Source of the DNA: Abelmoschus esculentus
Lineage: Eukaryota > Streptophyta > Magnoliopsida > Malvales > Malvaceae
Direction of reading: 5' to 3'
Assembly (NCBI GenBank): GCA_035048815.1
Contig: JAUCBN010000020.1
Span: 8,749,501-8,813,500 of the forward strand
Length of the DNA stretch: 64,000 nucleotides
Each line of letters opens with the position of its first letter. Position 1 is the first letter of the stretch. Made by a program: the position numbers and the translations under genes. Shown here in pieces: positions 33,925-44,849 of the stretch. The notes below the pieces were generated by a model. That model did no database searches. It saw only the letters and a program-made list of their open reading frames with translations, and was not told where the DNA came from.

Positions 33925-35091
33925 ATGGCACCAAAGAAACGTTCTCGTACTGAGGCCGGGAGTTCGTCATCTTCTCGTGCTTCTAGAGTGAATTTACCAG
34001 TGGTTTTCGATAAGAGTTTGAATGGTCCCGGTAGGATTGACAACTTCAATACCTTCCGCAATTACACGCTTAAGAAGGAGCGGTGTGTGGATGTGGATTT
34101 CATGACCTCCTATAAGTTTTCATTCCGCTACTACGACCAAATTGTTGATTGGAAGTTCTTGCCTTTTCTCACCCACTCCGGTAAGTTTTATCCAACCCTT
34201 GTTCTTATTTTTTATGATAATGCTACATCATTCTCTCGAAAGATAGGAGCAAAGTGGTTGCAATTGAATCCTATCTCATGGGCCGAACTTTTTCGAATCG
34301 ATGTCAATACCTTTGTCGATGCCTTCGGTCTTGAAAATGTGGTTATTGATGTTGAGGACTCTCTCGTAGCTTTCACCGGTTCGGTTATATCTCTTGACGT
34401 CCATGATCGGTTCTTGCACCTTATTATCTCTTAGTGGATTCGTCCATCAAATGGTAAGTACTCTCGGATTCGTCAAGTGGATAGTTTTTGGTTGAAGTGC
34501 TTTCGTGAAGCTCGACGACCCAATCTTGCTCAGATTGTCTTCTCCGATATTGTGTGGCATATCAACAACCATGCCACCCCCCTTGTCAAATCCTTTTCCT
34601 ATGCTTGTGTGCTCAGTTCTATATTTATGCATTTGGGAATTGATTGTTCCTACGACAAGATGGAATCGGTCAAAGAACCCATAAGCGAGACTTCTCTCAA
34701 CCGTTCCCATTTTCAGTATGCCTCTAATGGTGAATGGGTTCGAGGTGCTCCTCCTCCTCCTCCTCCTGTTGATCCGGAACCTCTCCAACAAGTTTCACCG
34801 AACGCCAAGCTTATGGCTTTTCTCACTTTGAGATTTGACAGTTTGGATGCTCGTTTTGACACCTTGGATGGAAGGTTTGATTCCTTGACCACTCAATTCA
34901 ATTCTCGTTTCGATGCAATGGATACGAGATGGACGGGTTTGGAAAATCAAAGCACTTCCATGAGGATCTCCATTGAAGCTCTTCGATATATGCAAACCTC
35001 TTCTAATAAAGATGGAGATGACAATGAGGAAGATGATGATGAGGATGGTGAGGATGGTGATGATGATGATGATGATATGGGCGATGAGTGA
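33925..35091 (+). pseudogene. Env-position ORF of Sirevirus, copy 2: 388 residues with one nonsense codon
   Basis: Starts MAPKKRSRTEAGSSSS (basic/Ser-rich N-terminus) and stays in one frame to 35091 except for a single TAG at 34432-34434, where copy 1 has TGG (Trp). Residues 45-260 form the domain shared with copy 1 and, more distantly, with the ORF at 2922-4419: ELFRIDVNTFVDAFGL, DVHDRFLHLIIS, IRQVDSFWLKCFREA, HLGIDCSYD. A proline run (APPPPPPVDPEP) leads to a coiled region with seven-residue repeats RFDSLDA/RFDTLDG/RFDSLTT (34831-34932) and a D/E-rich tail (about 35008-35088). No signal peptide or membrane helix. Because only one codon is broken it is younger-looking than pol. Family match by eye is to 'putative plant transposon protein' (PF20167); role unknown. 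Confidence 0.75.
34831..34932 (+). repeat. Heptad-like coding repeat RFD(S/T)LD(A/G)
   Basis: Four to five 21-base units encode RFDSLDA, RFDTLDG, RFDSLTT, then a diverged QFNSRFDAMDT. Hydrophobic residues at regular spacing suggest a coiled coil for self-association. Copy 1 keeps a shorter version (around 8222-8300). Confidence 0.7.
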
Positions 35092-35452
35092 TATTAGCTT
35101 CTATCTTTGCTTCGCTATGGCTTTCTTTAGGTCTAGTTATGTTTTTCTTTAGCATTATGTTGCATTTCATTTCATATTAGAACAATATGCACCTATGTTA
35201 TTTTTTTTATGCTTTGAACTATTATGTTGGATTTTGGATATGTTTGCTTAATGATATTTGCTTATTTGATATAATGCTTGCTTGTATATTCTTTATGCCT
35301 TATATTGATTTTGATCTAACAAAAAAGGGGAGAGATATCTTGTTTTTAAGTTAAGAAACCATCTTTCAAATTTTTTAAAAGTTTTTTTTCAAAGTTTTGG
35401 AACCTAAAATTGTGATTTTAAACTTAAAAATTTATAATGGTTTTGTTTTATC
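35092..35452 (+). other. Sirevirus 3' untranslated internal region
   Basis: Non-coding. It contains an extra AAAAAAGGGGAGAG run (about 35320-35334) that resembles the polypurine tract 120 bases downstream. Copy 1 shows the same doubling (AAAAAGGGGGAGA near 8660), so the doubled tract is conserved in the family. Confidence 0.6.
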
Positions 35453-35466
35453 AAAAAGGGGGAGAT
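35453..35466 (+). other. Polypurine tract of Sirevirus copy 2
   Basis: AAAAAGGGGGAGAT, directly before the LTR start TGTAAAACC. Confidence 0.8.
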
Positions 35467-36625
35467 TGTAAAACCAAAATTGATTTTGATATAACAATTA
35501 TGTATAAGGACTATTTTATAATAAATTTTTAAGTCCCTAAGTCAAACTTTTGATTTCAAGTCAAACCAATAACTTTGAAATAAATTTTATAAGTGTTTTT
35601 ATACGAGAGTATCGATACCTTTTGAACCGGTATCGATACCGACCTGCATTTTTAAAGCATTGTTTTTGAAACTAAGAACTGGTATCGAAACATGGTTCGA
35701 TACCAATACCTTATTGCCAATGCATGTTTCGAACCAAGTATCGAACCACTTCGAATGTTTTAATTATTTTAAAATTTTTTAAAATTATGACTCATGGTAT
35801 CGATACCAGTATCGATACCCCCTTTAATTCTCAACGGCTATTTTAGCATTTAATGAGTTGACCGTTGGTGGCAGTTAAAACTTTAAAAGATGGTTAATCT
35901 GTTTTGAAACATGGTTCGATACCGACCATTACAACGTATTAATGGTATCGAAACATGGTTCGATACACCCCCTATTAAATGCACAACGTCTCTGTTTTAT
36001 AGACTGTTTCGAAACAGGTTCTTCGTGTTTCGATACCGTTGTCTGCAAAAGTGCATTTATGGTTGGAAGATGAGGTCCTAACGTCTTTATTTCAATTCCC
36101 AACAACCATAACGGTTAGAAATCAATGAGGAGGTATAAAATGAAGCAATTCAAGCAGCATTAACAACTATTGAACCTCAAGCAACATCCAATCAATCAAA
36201 TCCAACTACCAAACACTCTCATTGAATATCTTGACTCCTATCTCTTGTACTTCAATTTTATTCTTTGTAATTGAGTTTGGGGAGAGTTTGTTAGTAATTG
36301 GGGCATATTTATCTTGTGAGAGAATTCATTTAGCCCACTCAAATCTCTTGTATTTCTTTGTGAGGTCCAAGTCAATTTTGGGTAGAAAATTGACTTGTTT
36401 GTAAAGGTTATCCCTTGAACCTAGAAAAAGGTTGAATTCTTAGTGAATTGTTTTCAAAATCCTTAGTGGGAGCTAAGGTAGTGGATGTAGAGCTTGTTTC
36501 GAAGCTTGAACCACTATAAATCGCTTTGTTCTTCACTTTTCTATTTTTACCGAAATACTTCCACAAAAATTTTAATTGCCTATTCACCCCCTCTTGGCCA
36601 ACTATCAAGATCGATCAACTCAACA
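35467..36625 (+). mobile_element. 3' LTR of Sirevirus copy 2
   Basis: 1,159 bases, from TGTAAAACC to ACTCAACA, followed by the CAAAC target repeat. Aligns with 8783-9941. TATAAAA at 36134-36140 is conserved. 35605-36040 carries about 14 palindrome-like motifs including perfect GGTATCGATACC at 35630-35641. Confidence 0.85.
36134..36140 (+). promoter_or_regulatory. LTR TATA box (Sirevirus copy 2)
   Basis: TATAAAA in AATGAGGAGGTATAAAATGAAG, matching 9445-9451 in copy 1. It lies just downstream of the palindrome cluster, so the cluster would sit in the U3 enhancer region. Confidence 0.6.
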
Positions 36626-37267
36626 CAAACCTCTGAACTTATAGTTCTTTATTGAAACTAGCAAATATATGATCCATTAAAATAGTTTTCTAATTGGTTT
36701 TGGCGTGAAATTTATATTAAATTGTTTTTTCTTGATTTTATTAGGAGAATCACGTAATCAATCATTAGCTGGAGTTTTTTGAGAAAGTTAATTTATGTTT
36801 CTTGAGAAGTTTTAAGGTTTAATAGATGGTTTTTGAGTTAATAATCTAGGATCTTGAATTTTGAGATGGTTTAATAGCTTATAGCTAGAGTTTTTGGTAT
36901 TTAGAGGTTGTTCTATTGTTACTGGAGATTTAAGTCTTTTAGATCCGGTTTTTAGGAAGGTCTTGATGTTGAGGGAAGGTTAATATCGTATGTTCTTGGA
37001 TGAGAGTTATTTGGTAGAGGTTATATAGAGTTTTTGGTTTGTTTTTGTGGTGTGTAAGGCGTTGTTGTATAGAGAAAGGAGATAGAGGTTGATTGAATGC
37101 ACATTGAGGCATCAATCTCTCTATTTTTCTTGTATGAAAATGGGAATTGAATCATTTGCCGTCAAAAAATCTTTAAGGTGCATTGGAGACTCGATAAAGC
37201 TTCGAAAAGCAAGTTAAGCTTGTATCGGTGAGTGAATTTGGTTTTAGAATGGTTTACAAGGATGAAT
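36626..37267 (+). mobile_element. 3' LTR of chromovirus A, segment 2
   Basis: Resumes at CAAACCTCTGAAC after the Sirevirus. 'ATAGTTCTTTATTGA' here corresponds to 'AAGGTTCTTTATTTGATATTC' in the reversed LTR at about 49060, placing it mid-LTR. It ends at the CACTA element. Confidence 0.65.
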
Positions 37268-38715
37268 CACTATAGCAAAATAGGCTTTCTGCGGCACTTT
37301 TAGTGGCTTTTACCTAAAAGCGTCACTATATATAGATTAATTGCGGCATTTTAAAAAAAAAGCCACTAAAAACCAAGCCTTTCGAGCGTTTTAGGAAAAA
37401 CGCCACTAAAAATATGTCTTTTGCAGCGTTTTTAACCAAACGCCGCTAGTGATATGGTTTTTAGTGGCGTTTTTCTTAAAACGCCGCAAAAGACTTAGTT
37501 TTTAGCGGCGCTTTTTAAACCAAACGCCGCTAATAACATAATTTGAAATAAAATAAGCTTATAAAGGTTTGAACTTGTAACCCATAGCTAGTAAAACTAT
37601 GTATTAACCATTTAAACTAAAGTATCTTTTAGTATTAGGTCACCCTATTTTTTATATATAAAAAAAAGAGACCATTATTTTTAGATCTAAATCATAAATA
37701 ATAAAATAATTAGCTCACCCGTTTAACATATATATTTTTTCAATCTGAAATTTGCCCCCCGACCCTTCAACTCCCTCAAATCTATTCTTGCCCCGATCTA
37801 CCCTCTTTTCGCCTCCTGTGATTATAGCCTTATATAGGGTTGAGGCCTTAAGGGTAGCATTTTTCAGTGTATTATTCCCTTGTCTCTAAAGTATGACTCA
37901 TTCTAATGAGTGCAATTGGTTTCTCATTTCAGCAGACGCTAGTTTGTATAATGATTTTGGTTTGATTTCTGCTTTAATTTTATTTCAGCTAACTAAAGTA
38001 CAATGCCCCAGGGATACTCATTTCTGGCTAAAGTACACTACAATTGTTCGCAATGGCGATACAAATGTTGGTTATCAATCTCTCCCTCTCCTTGATTATA
38101 GCAATGGTAAAGATGCATGATATTTATTTTAGCTTCATTGATAGCAGTGGTGACCGAGAGCTAGTGGATTAGGGAATAGAAGCTTAGGAACAAAAAGCTC
38201 CTCTTTACTTGACAACAATTGAGGATGCAAATTATAGAGATGACAAGATCGAATGTGATTACATACTTTGCTTTCGATTTTATTATTTAAAAGCTTATAG
38301 TTTTATTTTTTGTTTATGTATTATTTATTTAATTGTTAAAATAATTTATTATTATTTATATTTTTTTAAATATGGTGTTATTAGCGGTATTTGTAAAGAA
38401 AAACGCCGCAATAAAACCTTTCTTTAGCGACGTTTGTGAATAAAAACGCCGCAAGAAAACCCTTCTTTAGCGGCGTTTGTGGGGAAAAACGCCACAAGAA
38501 AACCTTTCTTTAGCAGCGTTTGTCTGAACAAACGCCGCTAAAGTTTTGGATCTTCTGTGGCGTTTTTTGTTCAAAAACTCTCAAACTATTGCGCCGCTGG
38601 TTTTAGCGGAGTTTTTTGTGGCACTTTTTTAAATGCCAGAAACGTTTTTAGTGGTGCTAAAAAACGCCACTATAGAACTTAAAAAACGACGCTAAAAACC
38701 TATTTTTCTGTAGTG
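37268..38715. mobile_element. Non-autonomous CACTA (En/Spm-type) DNA transposon
   Basis: 1,448 bases. The left end CACTATAGCAAAATAGG and the right end (reverse complement CACTACAGAAAAATAGG) are terminal inverted repeats with 2 mismatches in 17. Flanks AAT and AAC are a decayed 3-base target repeat. Subterminal zones (37300-37535 and 38385-38700) are packed with AACGCCGCTAAA-type repeats in both orientations, the usual binding sites for the CACTA accessory protein. The middle (37560-38380) encodes no transposase. The open frame at 37893-38120 is unrecognised and could be captured sequence. Confidence 0.85.
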
Positions 38716-40739
38716 AACACTCAAGGCTTGTGGTTTGAATATAGATTGGATGGCTTGTGTTGGCTAAAAAAAGGTTATTAGAAAGATGTTCTCAGATTTC
38801 AGTTTTCATCTGAATAGATACACATGCTTAAAGAGAATAAACTATGATGTTTACTTTTCATGTGCTTGCTTTAGAACTTGCTTAGAAAATATTCGAATCC
38901 CATGATTATGTTGTGAGAGAATAGAAGATGATTGCACAATATTTTAGAAATAATACTTTTGTAGAAATGCATTAGGATGATATATATTAGTAAGTGACGT
39001 TTTTCAATTGTTATCAGATATAATTAACCGGCTATAGGGTTAAGTGCACTAAATAGACAAGTCGCCACATGAGAGTTTGAGGTATCTCCTCCATGTGAAC
39101 CGAAGCTATTGAGGGATAGAATAGAACAATAGATTCTCCCGCTGGTAGATTAGATACCTCATAATCGTTGAGAAGAAAAAAGAATAGACATGCTTCGGTA
39201 CAAATGTATTAATAGAATAGACGATCAATGTGTTCGATATGTTTTATAGAAATGTTTATAATAGAATCACTTGCAAGCCAATATGTATTTGAAGTTGATG
39301 AAGAATGTTCTAGATAGATGATTAAAACATTTTTTAAGAGAGATCAGCATTTGAGCTTTCGAACATGATGTTTTGCCAATGGTTCATTAAAATTGCATAT
39401 CTTCTATTTAATGTAATGTTACGTGTTTAGTCAAGCTTTCCTCACTAAGCTTTTAAGCTTACGCTCATTGTTTTAACAATGCATATTCGTAGATTTATTT
39501 TCAAGGCATCAAGGAATTAAAGACTTGTTTCAAACTCCCTAGAAGCTCAAGTATGGTTTTGGTTGAACATAGTTCAATAATAGCAATGGGAAACAACATT
39601 TTACATGAGAGTTAATGGTTTGGATGTTTCTATGTTATAAGCATATTTGACATTTTAGATTTGATTTGTAAATGGCCTTTTAAACTTGAGAATTATGTTT
39701 TGGAGTTGTATAGTTAATTGATTTGTATTTTTTAGTTGTTTAATGTTAGGAGGGAAACCTATAGAGTAGTAGCTAACGAGCTTTTGAATGTGTTGATAAT
39801 TAGGATTGAAGAATATAGATTGGATGGATGAATTGTCTACGATTAAAGCACACTTTTTGGTTGTTGATGGAATTGCATGTCTTTGGTAATCATATTGAAA
39901 TACCATGTTTGGGGATGTTAAAGATAGGATCTAATGCATCTAGTGTGGTGATTGACTACTCTTATGGTTAATGTATGATTAATAGATTAATTATTGTAGC
40001 TAGGACGCTCTATCATGTTTACTTGGTGGATAATATGATTTAGAGTGTTTAGATGTAAAGCTAACATGTGTTAAGTGATGATTTTTATGTGTAATTACCT
40101 AGTGTTATGGAAACAGGGCTCACTATTTTGATACACGTTTTTGAACTAAGGAACAACTTGTGGGAAAGGTCAGGCATTCCGATATGCCTAGCCCGCTTAC
40201 CAAAACGGGTATGCCTATTTTGGAAAGCGTTTCGATACACAAGATTAATGTATCGAAACCCATTTTGATAGTGCCAAAACGTATCAAAATGGCTTATAGG
40301 ACATTTCGATACGCCTATCTGGTAATGTCGTTATGAACATGAAGTGAGTTTTCAATATTTGCATTTTGCTTCTTGAATCTTGTATGCTTAATTAAATATG
40401 CTATGATTCTTGTTTTGAGTTGAAATTTCACTACTAAGCATGTAATCACCTAAATTCCAAGATGTTAAATTTAATTTGGAAAAATGGTGCTGCAAGTTTT
40501 AGAAATAATATTTTAGTCCTTTTTGACTATTTGTTCGAATTAGGACTCGTATGACTTTCGTTTTCACTGAAAATAAATATGATCTATGCATGAACACTTA
40601 GTAATAAATTGAAGAGTCTATGAAGATAAAAAGAAAAAAATAAGAATTGTTTATCGGAGAGTCTTTGGACTAGCTACGATATTCCTCGTGTAATTCGTTC
40701 AGGTTTGGTTATGTTTAGACCGAGTCGAGGGAGTTTACA
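38716..40739 (+). mobile_element. 3' LTR of chromovirus A, segment 3
   Basis: Ends CGAGTCGAGGGAGTTTACA at 40739, the inverted form of the TGTAA(C)CCCCTCGACTCGG ends at 19789, 22669 and 46260. 40118-40330 carries a TTTCGATAC/TATCGAAAC cluster like that in the 46260-49712 LTR (46818-47085). Confidence 0.75.
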
Positions 40740-40962
40740 TTCCTATGAATATATTTAGTCTGAACTAGAATACAAATATTATACTATAACATAATGAGGT
40801 GTTGAAAAGCCCTTCTTAATGTTCTCTAAAAGATAACTTGTCAACCTATGCATGTAAAAATCATAAATACGTACACGAAGTTAACAAAGCTCAATGATAC
40901 ATTTTTACTCTAACATAAATCTTAAGTATCTTAAAATCTTAAATATATTTAGTCAATTGAAA
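40740..40962 (+). other. Short unassigned spacer between two chromovirus LTRs
   Basis: Matches neither the end of LTR A nor the reverse-strand LTR to its right. It may be a remnant of the pre-insertion locus or deletion debris. Confidence 0.4.
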
Positions 40963-41459
40963 ATCATGGAGAGAAAATTTAGAAAGGAAAATGATGTAAA
41001 ATTAAGAGGAAATGGAAAATGAGGATGAAAAGTAATTAAAACCAATTTTGGTGAAAGATCTCTAATTAAAATATTTTGGAATAATGTTCCTCTAAGGATT
41101 CTAAGCTTTAGCCAACTTTTCAATTCAGTCATTAAAATCAATTTTTCAAATCTTACATTTTAGTCACTAACTTTGTAAATCTTACATTTTAGTCACTAAC
41201 TTTGTAAATCTTACATTTTAGTCACTAAAATAAAATCCCACTTAATTAGATTAAATTAAAATCCAATTAACCTTCCACTAGTCTTAAGACATTATTTAAA
41301 CATTTTAAAAACTTTTTTTTCTCAATTTATTATTCTCTCGATCAAAATATTAATATTTTTAATTATCCGAAATTAGTGAATCGAGAAAATCCAGTTAGAA
41401 CCGAATCGAACCTAACTAACTAACGCTAAAACTTCTAGATCCAACTTTTGGATGTTATA
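40963..41459 (-). mobile_element. Truncated 3' LTR of chromovirus G
   Basis: Reads (reverse) TATAACATCC..., matching the first 450 bases of the 5' LTR at 49712 downward, then stops at about 40963, so roughly 3 kb of this LTR is missing. Contains a tandem repeat absent from the 5' LTR. Confidence 0.8.
41148..41228 (-). repeat. 29-base tandem repeat, 2.8 copies
   Basis: Units at 41148-41176, 41177-41205 and 41206-41228 (partial), each AAATCTTACATTTTAGTCAC plus nine bases. The sister 5' LTR has a single diverged copy near 49465, so expansion happened after insertion or in one LTR only. Confidence 0.9.
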
Positions 41460-41476
41460 ACTCTCCCCCTCTTAAG
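41460..41476 (-). other. Polypurine tract of chromovirus G
   Basis: Reverse strand CTTAAGAGGGGGAGAGT immediately before the 3' LTR. Closely matches 27589-27603. Confidence 0.8.
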
Positions 41477-41520
41477 AAATTTCATCCTTGAAATTTACCT
41501 GAAGCAAACAATTGAGGAAA

Positions 41521-44500
41521 CTACTCTTTCATGCTCTCTCTCGTCTCCCATGTAGCTTCTTCAACACCTCGGTATCTCCAAATTACTTTAACCAAATCAA
41601 TGGTCTTTCCAAGAAGATCATTTGTATCAACATCTAAAATATTCACTGGTTCTTCCTCATAGGTCATATACGCTCTTAACTCAATCTCCTCAACTGGTAC
41701 ATCATGCGAAGGGTTCGACCTATACTTACAAAGAATCGACACATGAAAAACATCATGCATCCTATCCAACTCTATTGGCAACCTCAACCTATACACAACA
41801 GGACCAACACGATCTAACACCTCGTACAATCCAATTAATAGAGGCTCAACTTACCCTTACGTTCAAACCTCGTCACTTTCTTCCATGGTAAAACCTTCAA
41901 AAACACTTTATCTTCGACAGCATACTCCACTTCTCTTCGCTTCAAATCGGCATAAGACTTATGTATATCCGAAGCTTCTTTAAACCTATCACAAATAAGC
42001 TTAACCTTCTTATTTGTATCCTTCAAAACTTGCAGTAAAAAAACATATTTATGTCCAACTTACTTCCAAAATAAAGGTGTACGAGACCTAGGTCTAAGTA
42101 AAGCCTCGAACGGTGCCATCTGTATACTTTCTTGGAAACTATTATTCTAAGAAAACTCCACCAAAGGCAACTGTTTCTCCCACGTACCTCGAAACTCAAT
42201 GATGCAACACCTCAACATATCCTCCAAAGTCTGAGTAACACGTTCAGATTGACCATCCGTATGAGGATGATAAGTTATACTAAAGTTAAGCCTTATCCCT
42301 AAAACCACTTCCAAACTCTTCCAAAACATCGAGGTAAAACATGGATCCCTATCCGAAATGATCGACTTTGGCACACCATGCAACTTCACAATCTCAGAAA
42401 CATATAACTCCGCTAACTTATCCCTCTAATACATCATATGCACCGCAAGAAAATCCGCACACTTCGTAAACCTATCAACAATCACCCATATAGAATCCTT
42501 TTTAGACGGTGTTAAAGGTAACCCCATCACAAAATCCATAGTCACTCTCTCCCATTTCCATTCTTGAACCTGAATCGGTTGTAACAAACCCGCAGGAAAT
42601 TGATGTTCAGCTTTCACTCGTTGACACACCATACAACGCGAAATGAACTTTGTCACATCCTTCTTCAAACCAACCCAGAAGTACACACTCTTGAGATCTC
42701 TATACATTTTCACTCTACCCGGATGCATAGAAAACGGACTAGTATGAGCCTCAGTCAAGATAGTCTGCCTCAACTCAACATCGTTCGGCACTACTATTCG
42801 ACCTCTAAAATAAATAACATCATCATCATCAAAATGATACTCTATAGGTCTAAGTTCGGCGATATCCTCCACAAAAGGTACTAAAGACTCATCCTCTAGC
42901 TGTTTCACATTTATCGTCTCTACCAAAATGGGTTTCACTTGCAACTCCGCCACTAAACCATCTTCCTTTGAAATACTCAACTTATCAAACATAGCTCTCA
43001 AATCCACAGCTATCTTACGGCTCAAAGCATTCGCTACTATGTTAGCTTTCCCCAGATGATACTCAATGGTCAAATCATAGTCCTTAAGCAACTTCATCCA
43101 TCTACGTTGTCTAAGATTCAGATCCTTTTGTGACATTAGATATTTTAAACTCTTGTGATTCGTGTATATAGTACACTTTTCACCATATAAGTAATGTCTC
43201 CAAATTTTTAAGGCAAAAACCACTGCCGCAAGCTCCAAATCATGCGTCGGGTAATTCTTTTCATGCACTCTCAACTGTCTAGATGCATATGCCACAACTT
43301 TCCCATCTTGCATCAACACACACCTGAGACCAAAATAAGATGCGTCACTATATACCACAAAGTCCTTACCCAACTCCGGTTGAACCAACACTAGAGCACC
43401 AGTCAACTCTTCTTTTAACTTCACAAAGTTCTTGTGTTGACTCTCCTTCCACTCAAATGGAACCTTTTTTTGCAAAATCTTATTCATAGGAGCAGCAATG
43501 CTCGAAAACCCCTCAACAAACCTACGATAATATCCATCTAATCCCAGAAAACTCAGAACCTCAGACACCAATTTTGGTTGTTCCAACCCATAACAACTTC
43601 TACCTTCTTTGGATCAATGCTAATACCTTCTGCCGAAACCACGTGATTGAGAAAAACCACTTACTTTAAACAAAACTCACACTTGTTTAGCTTAGCAAAC
43701 AACTGATTCTCCTTCAAAACTTGCAACACAATCCGCAAATTTCGATCATGATCTTCCTCAGTACGCGAATACACAAGGATATCATTTATGAATACCACCA
43801 TAAGTTGGTCCAAGTATTCATCAAACACTCGGTTCATCATGTCCATAAAAGCAGACGGGGCATTTGTTAACCCAAACGGCATCACCAAAAACTCATAGTG
43901 ACCATACCTAGTCCGAAAAGCCTTTTCAACACATCTGATTCCTTTACTTTAAACTAGTAATATCCCGACCTCAAATCAATCTTCGAGAATACACTAGCAC
44001 ATAGAAACTGATCAAACAGATCGTTAATCCTTGGAAAAGGATACTTATTCTTCACGGTCAACTTATTCAATTGTCGATAATCAATGCATATCCTCATAGT
44101 GCCATCCTTCTTTTTCACAAACAACACTGGCGCACCCCACGATGATACGCTCGGATGGATGAAACCGTGATCCAACAACTCTTGCAATTGTATCTTCAAT
44201 TCCTTCAACTCCTTAGGTGCCATGTGATAAGGGGGAATAAACATCGGATTAGTTCCAGAATAAGTCTCGATACTAAGCTCCACATCGCGATCAGGAGGTA
44301 ATCCTAGCAACTCCTTAGGAAAGGCTTTCGGAAAATCGAACTCTGCTCGAATGTCTTGCACCCTTACATATCCAATTTTCGAATTCATCATATAAGCTAG
44401 ATATGCCACACTACCTTGTTGCATCATCTTTTCTGCTTGTAAAGCCGAAACCAAATTTGATAAAAATCCAGTATATTCACTTTTCACAACAACCTCACTA

Positions 44501-44799
44501 CTATCCAATAACTTCCGGATAACCCTATTCTTTTCAAAATCTACCACAGCTTAGTGTTCTGTCAACCAATCAACACCCAAGAGAAGATCAAAAACATGGA
44601 AAGGAAATTCCATTAAATCAACCTCAAAAACATACCCTTGAACCTCCAATGGACACCTTTTATACAAACGCTTAACCGCAACTTTCTCACCCAAAGAACT
44701 AGTAACCACCAAACCCACACTTAAAACCTCAACCGGAACATACAACAAATGCGCATGCTCACTCAAGACATAAGAATGCGTAGATCTTGAATCTACCAA
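41521..44799 (-). pseudogene. Chromovirus G pol relic (Tekay/Del type, protease to chromodomain)
   Basis: Reverse strand, in order: aspartic protease (44799-44551) with DSRSTHSY, the usual Gly of DSG replaced by Arg; RT (44547-43661) with KELKIQLQELLDHGFI, WGAPVLFVKKKDGT, CIDYRQLN, MPFGLTNAP, and FINDILVYS in place of the catalytic FIDD, so Asp-to-Asn; RNase H (about 43586-42990) with VYSDAS, AYASRQL, NYPTHDLELAAVVFAL; integrase zinc site H..H..CMVCQ (about 42770-42620), VTMDFVMGLPLT, SDRDPCFT, YHPHTDGQSERV; then the C-terminal domain and chromodomain IWRYRGVEEATWE (41560-41521). Stops or frameshifts near 43953, 43660, 42425, 42146 and 41834. In life it encodes replication and chromatin-targeted integration. 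The gene order (integrase after RT/RNase H) marks Ty3/gypsy. Confidence 0.85.
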
Positions 44800-44849
44800 A
44801 GAAAAATTGATATATTTTACAAAGAAAAAGAACCTGCAACCACATCCGT

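Larger units (their letters stand above)
28245..36625 (+). mobile_element. Sirevirus (Ty1/copia) with internal 5' deletion, inserted in the chromovirus LTR
   Basis: The element has gag relic, pol relic, an extra ORF, a polypurine tract and a complete 3' LTR. Perfect 5-base repeats CAAAC flank it (28240-28244 and 36626-36630). The left end keeps only TGTA of the 5' LTR start (28245-28248); the rest of the 5' LTR, primer-binding site and gag start are replaced by patchwork filler. The RT/RNase H text (YVEQPPGFE, SRPDIMFSVC, CCAQ) and the extra 3' ORF place it with Sireviruses (Maximus/SIRE lineage). Confidence 0.85.

Noticed and set aside
33925..35091. Retroviral-type envelope protein
   Set aside because: No signal peptide, cleavage site or transmembrane helix; only the genomic position is env-like.
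42600..42884. Open frame on the plus strand within chromovirus G
   Set aside because: Shadow of the integrase/RNase H reading on the reverse strand; no domain of its own.
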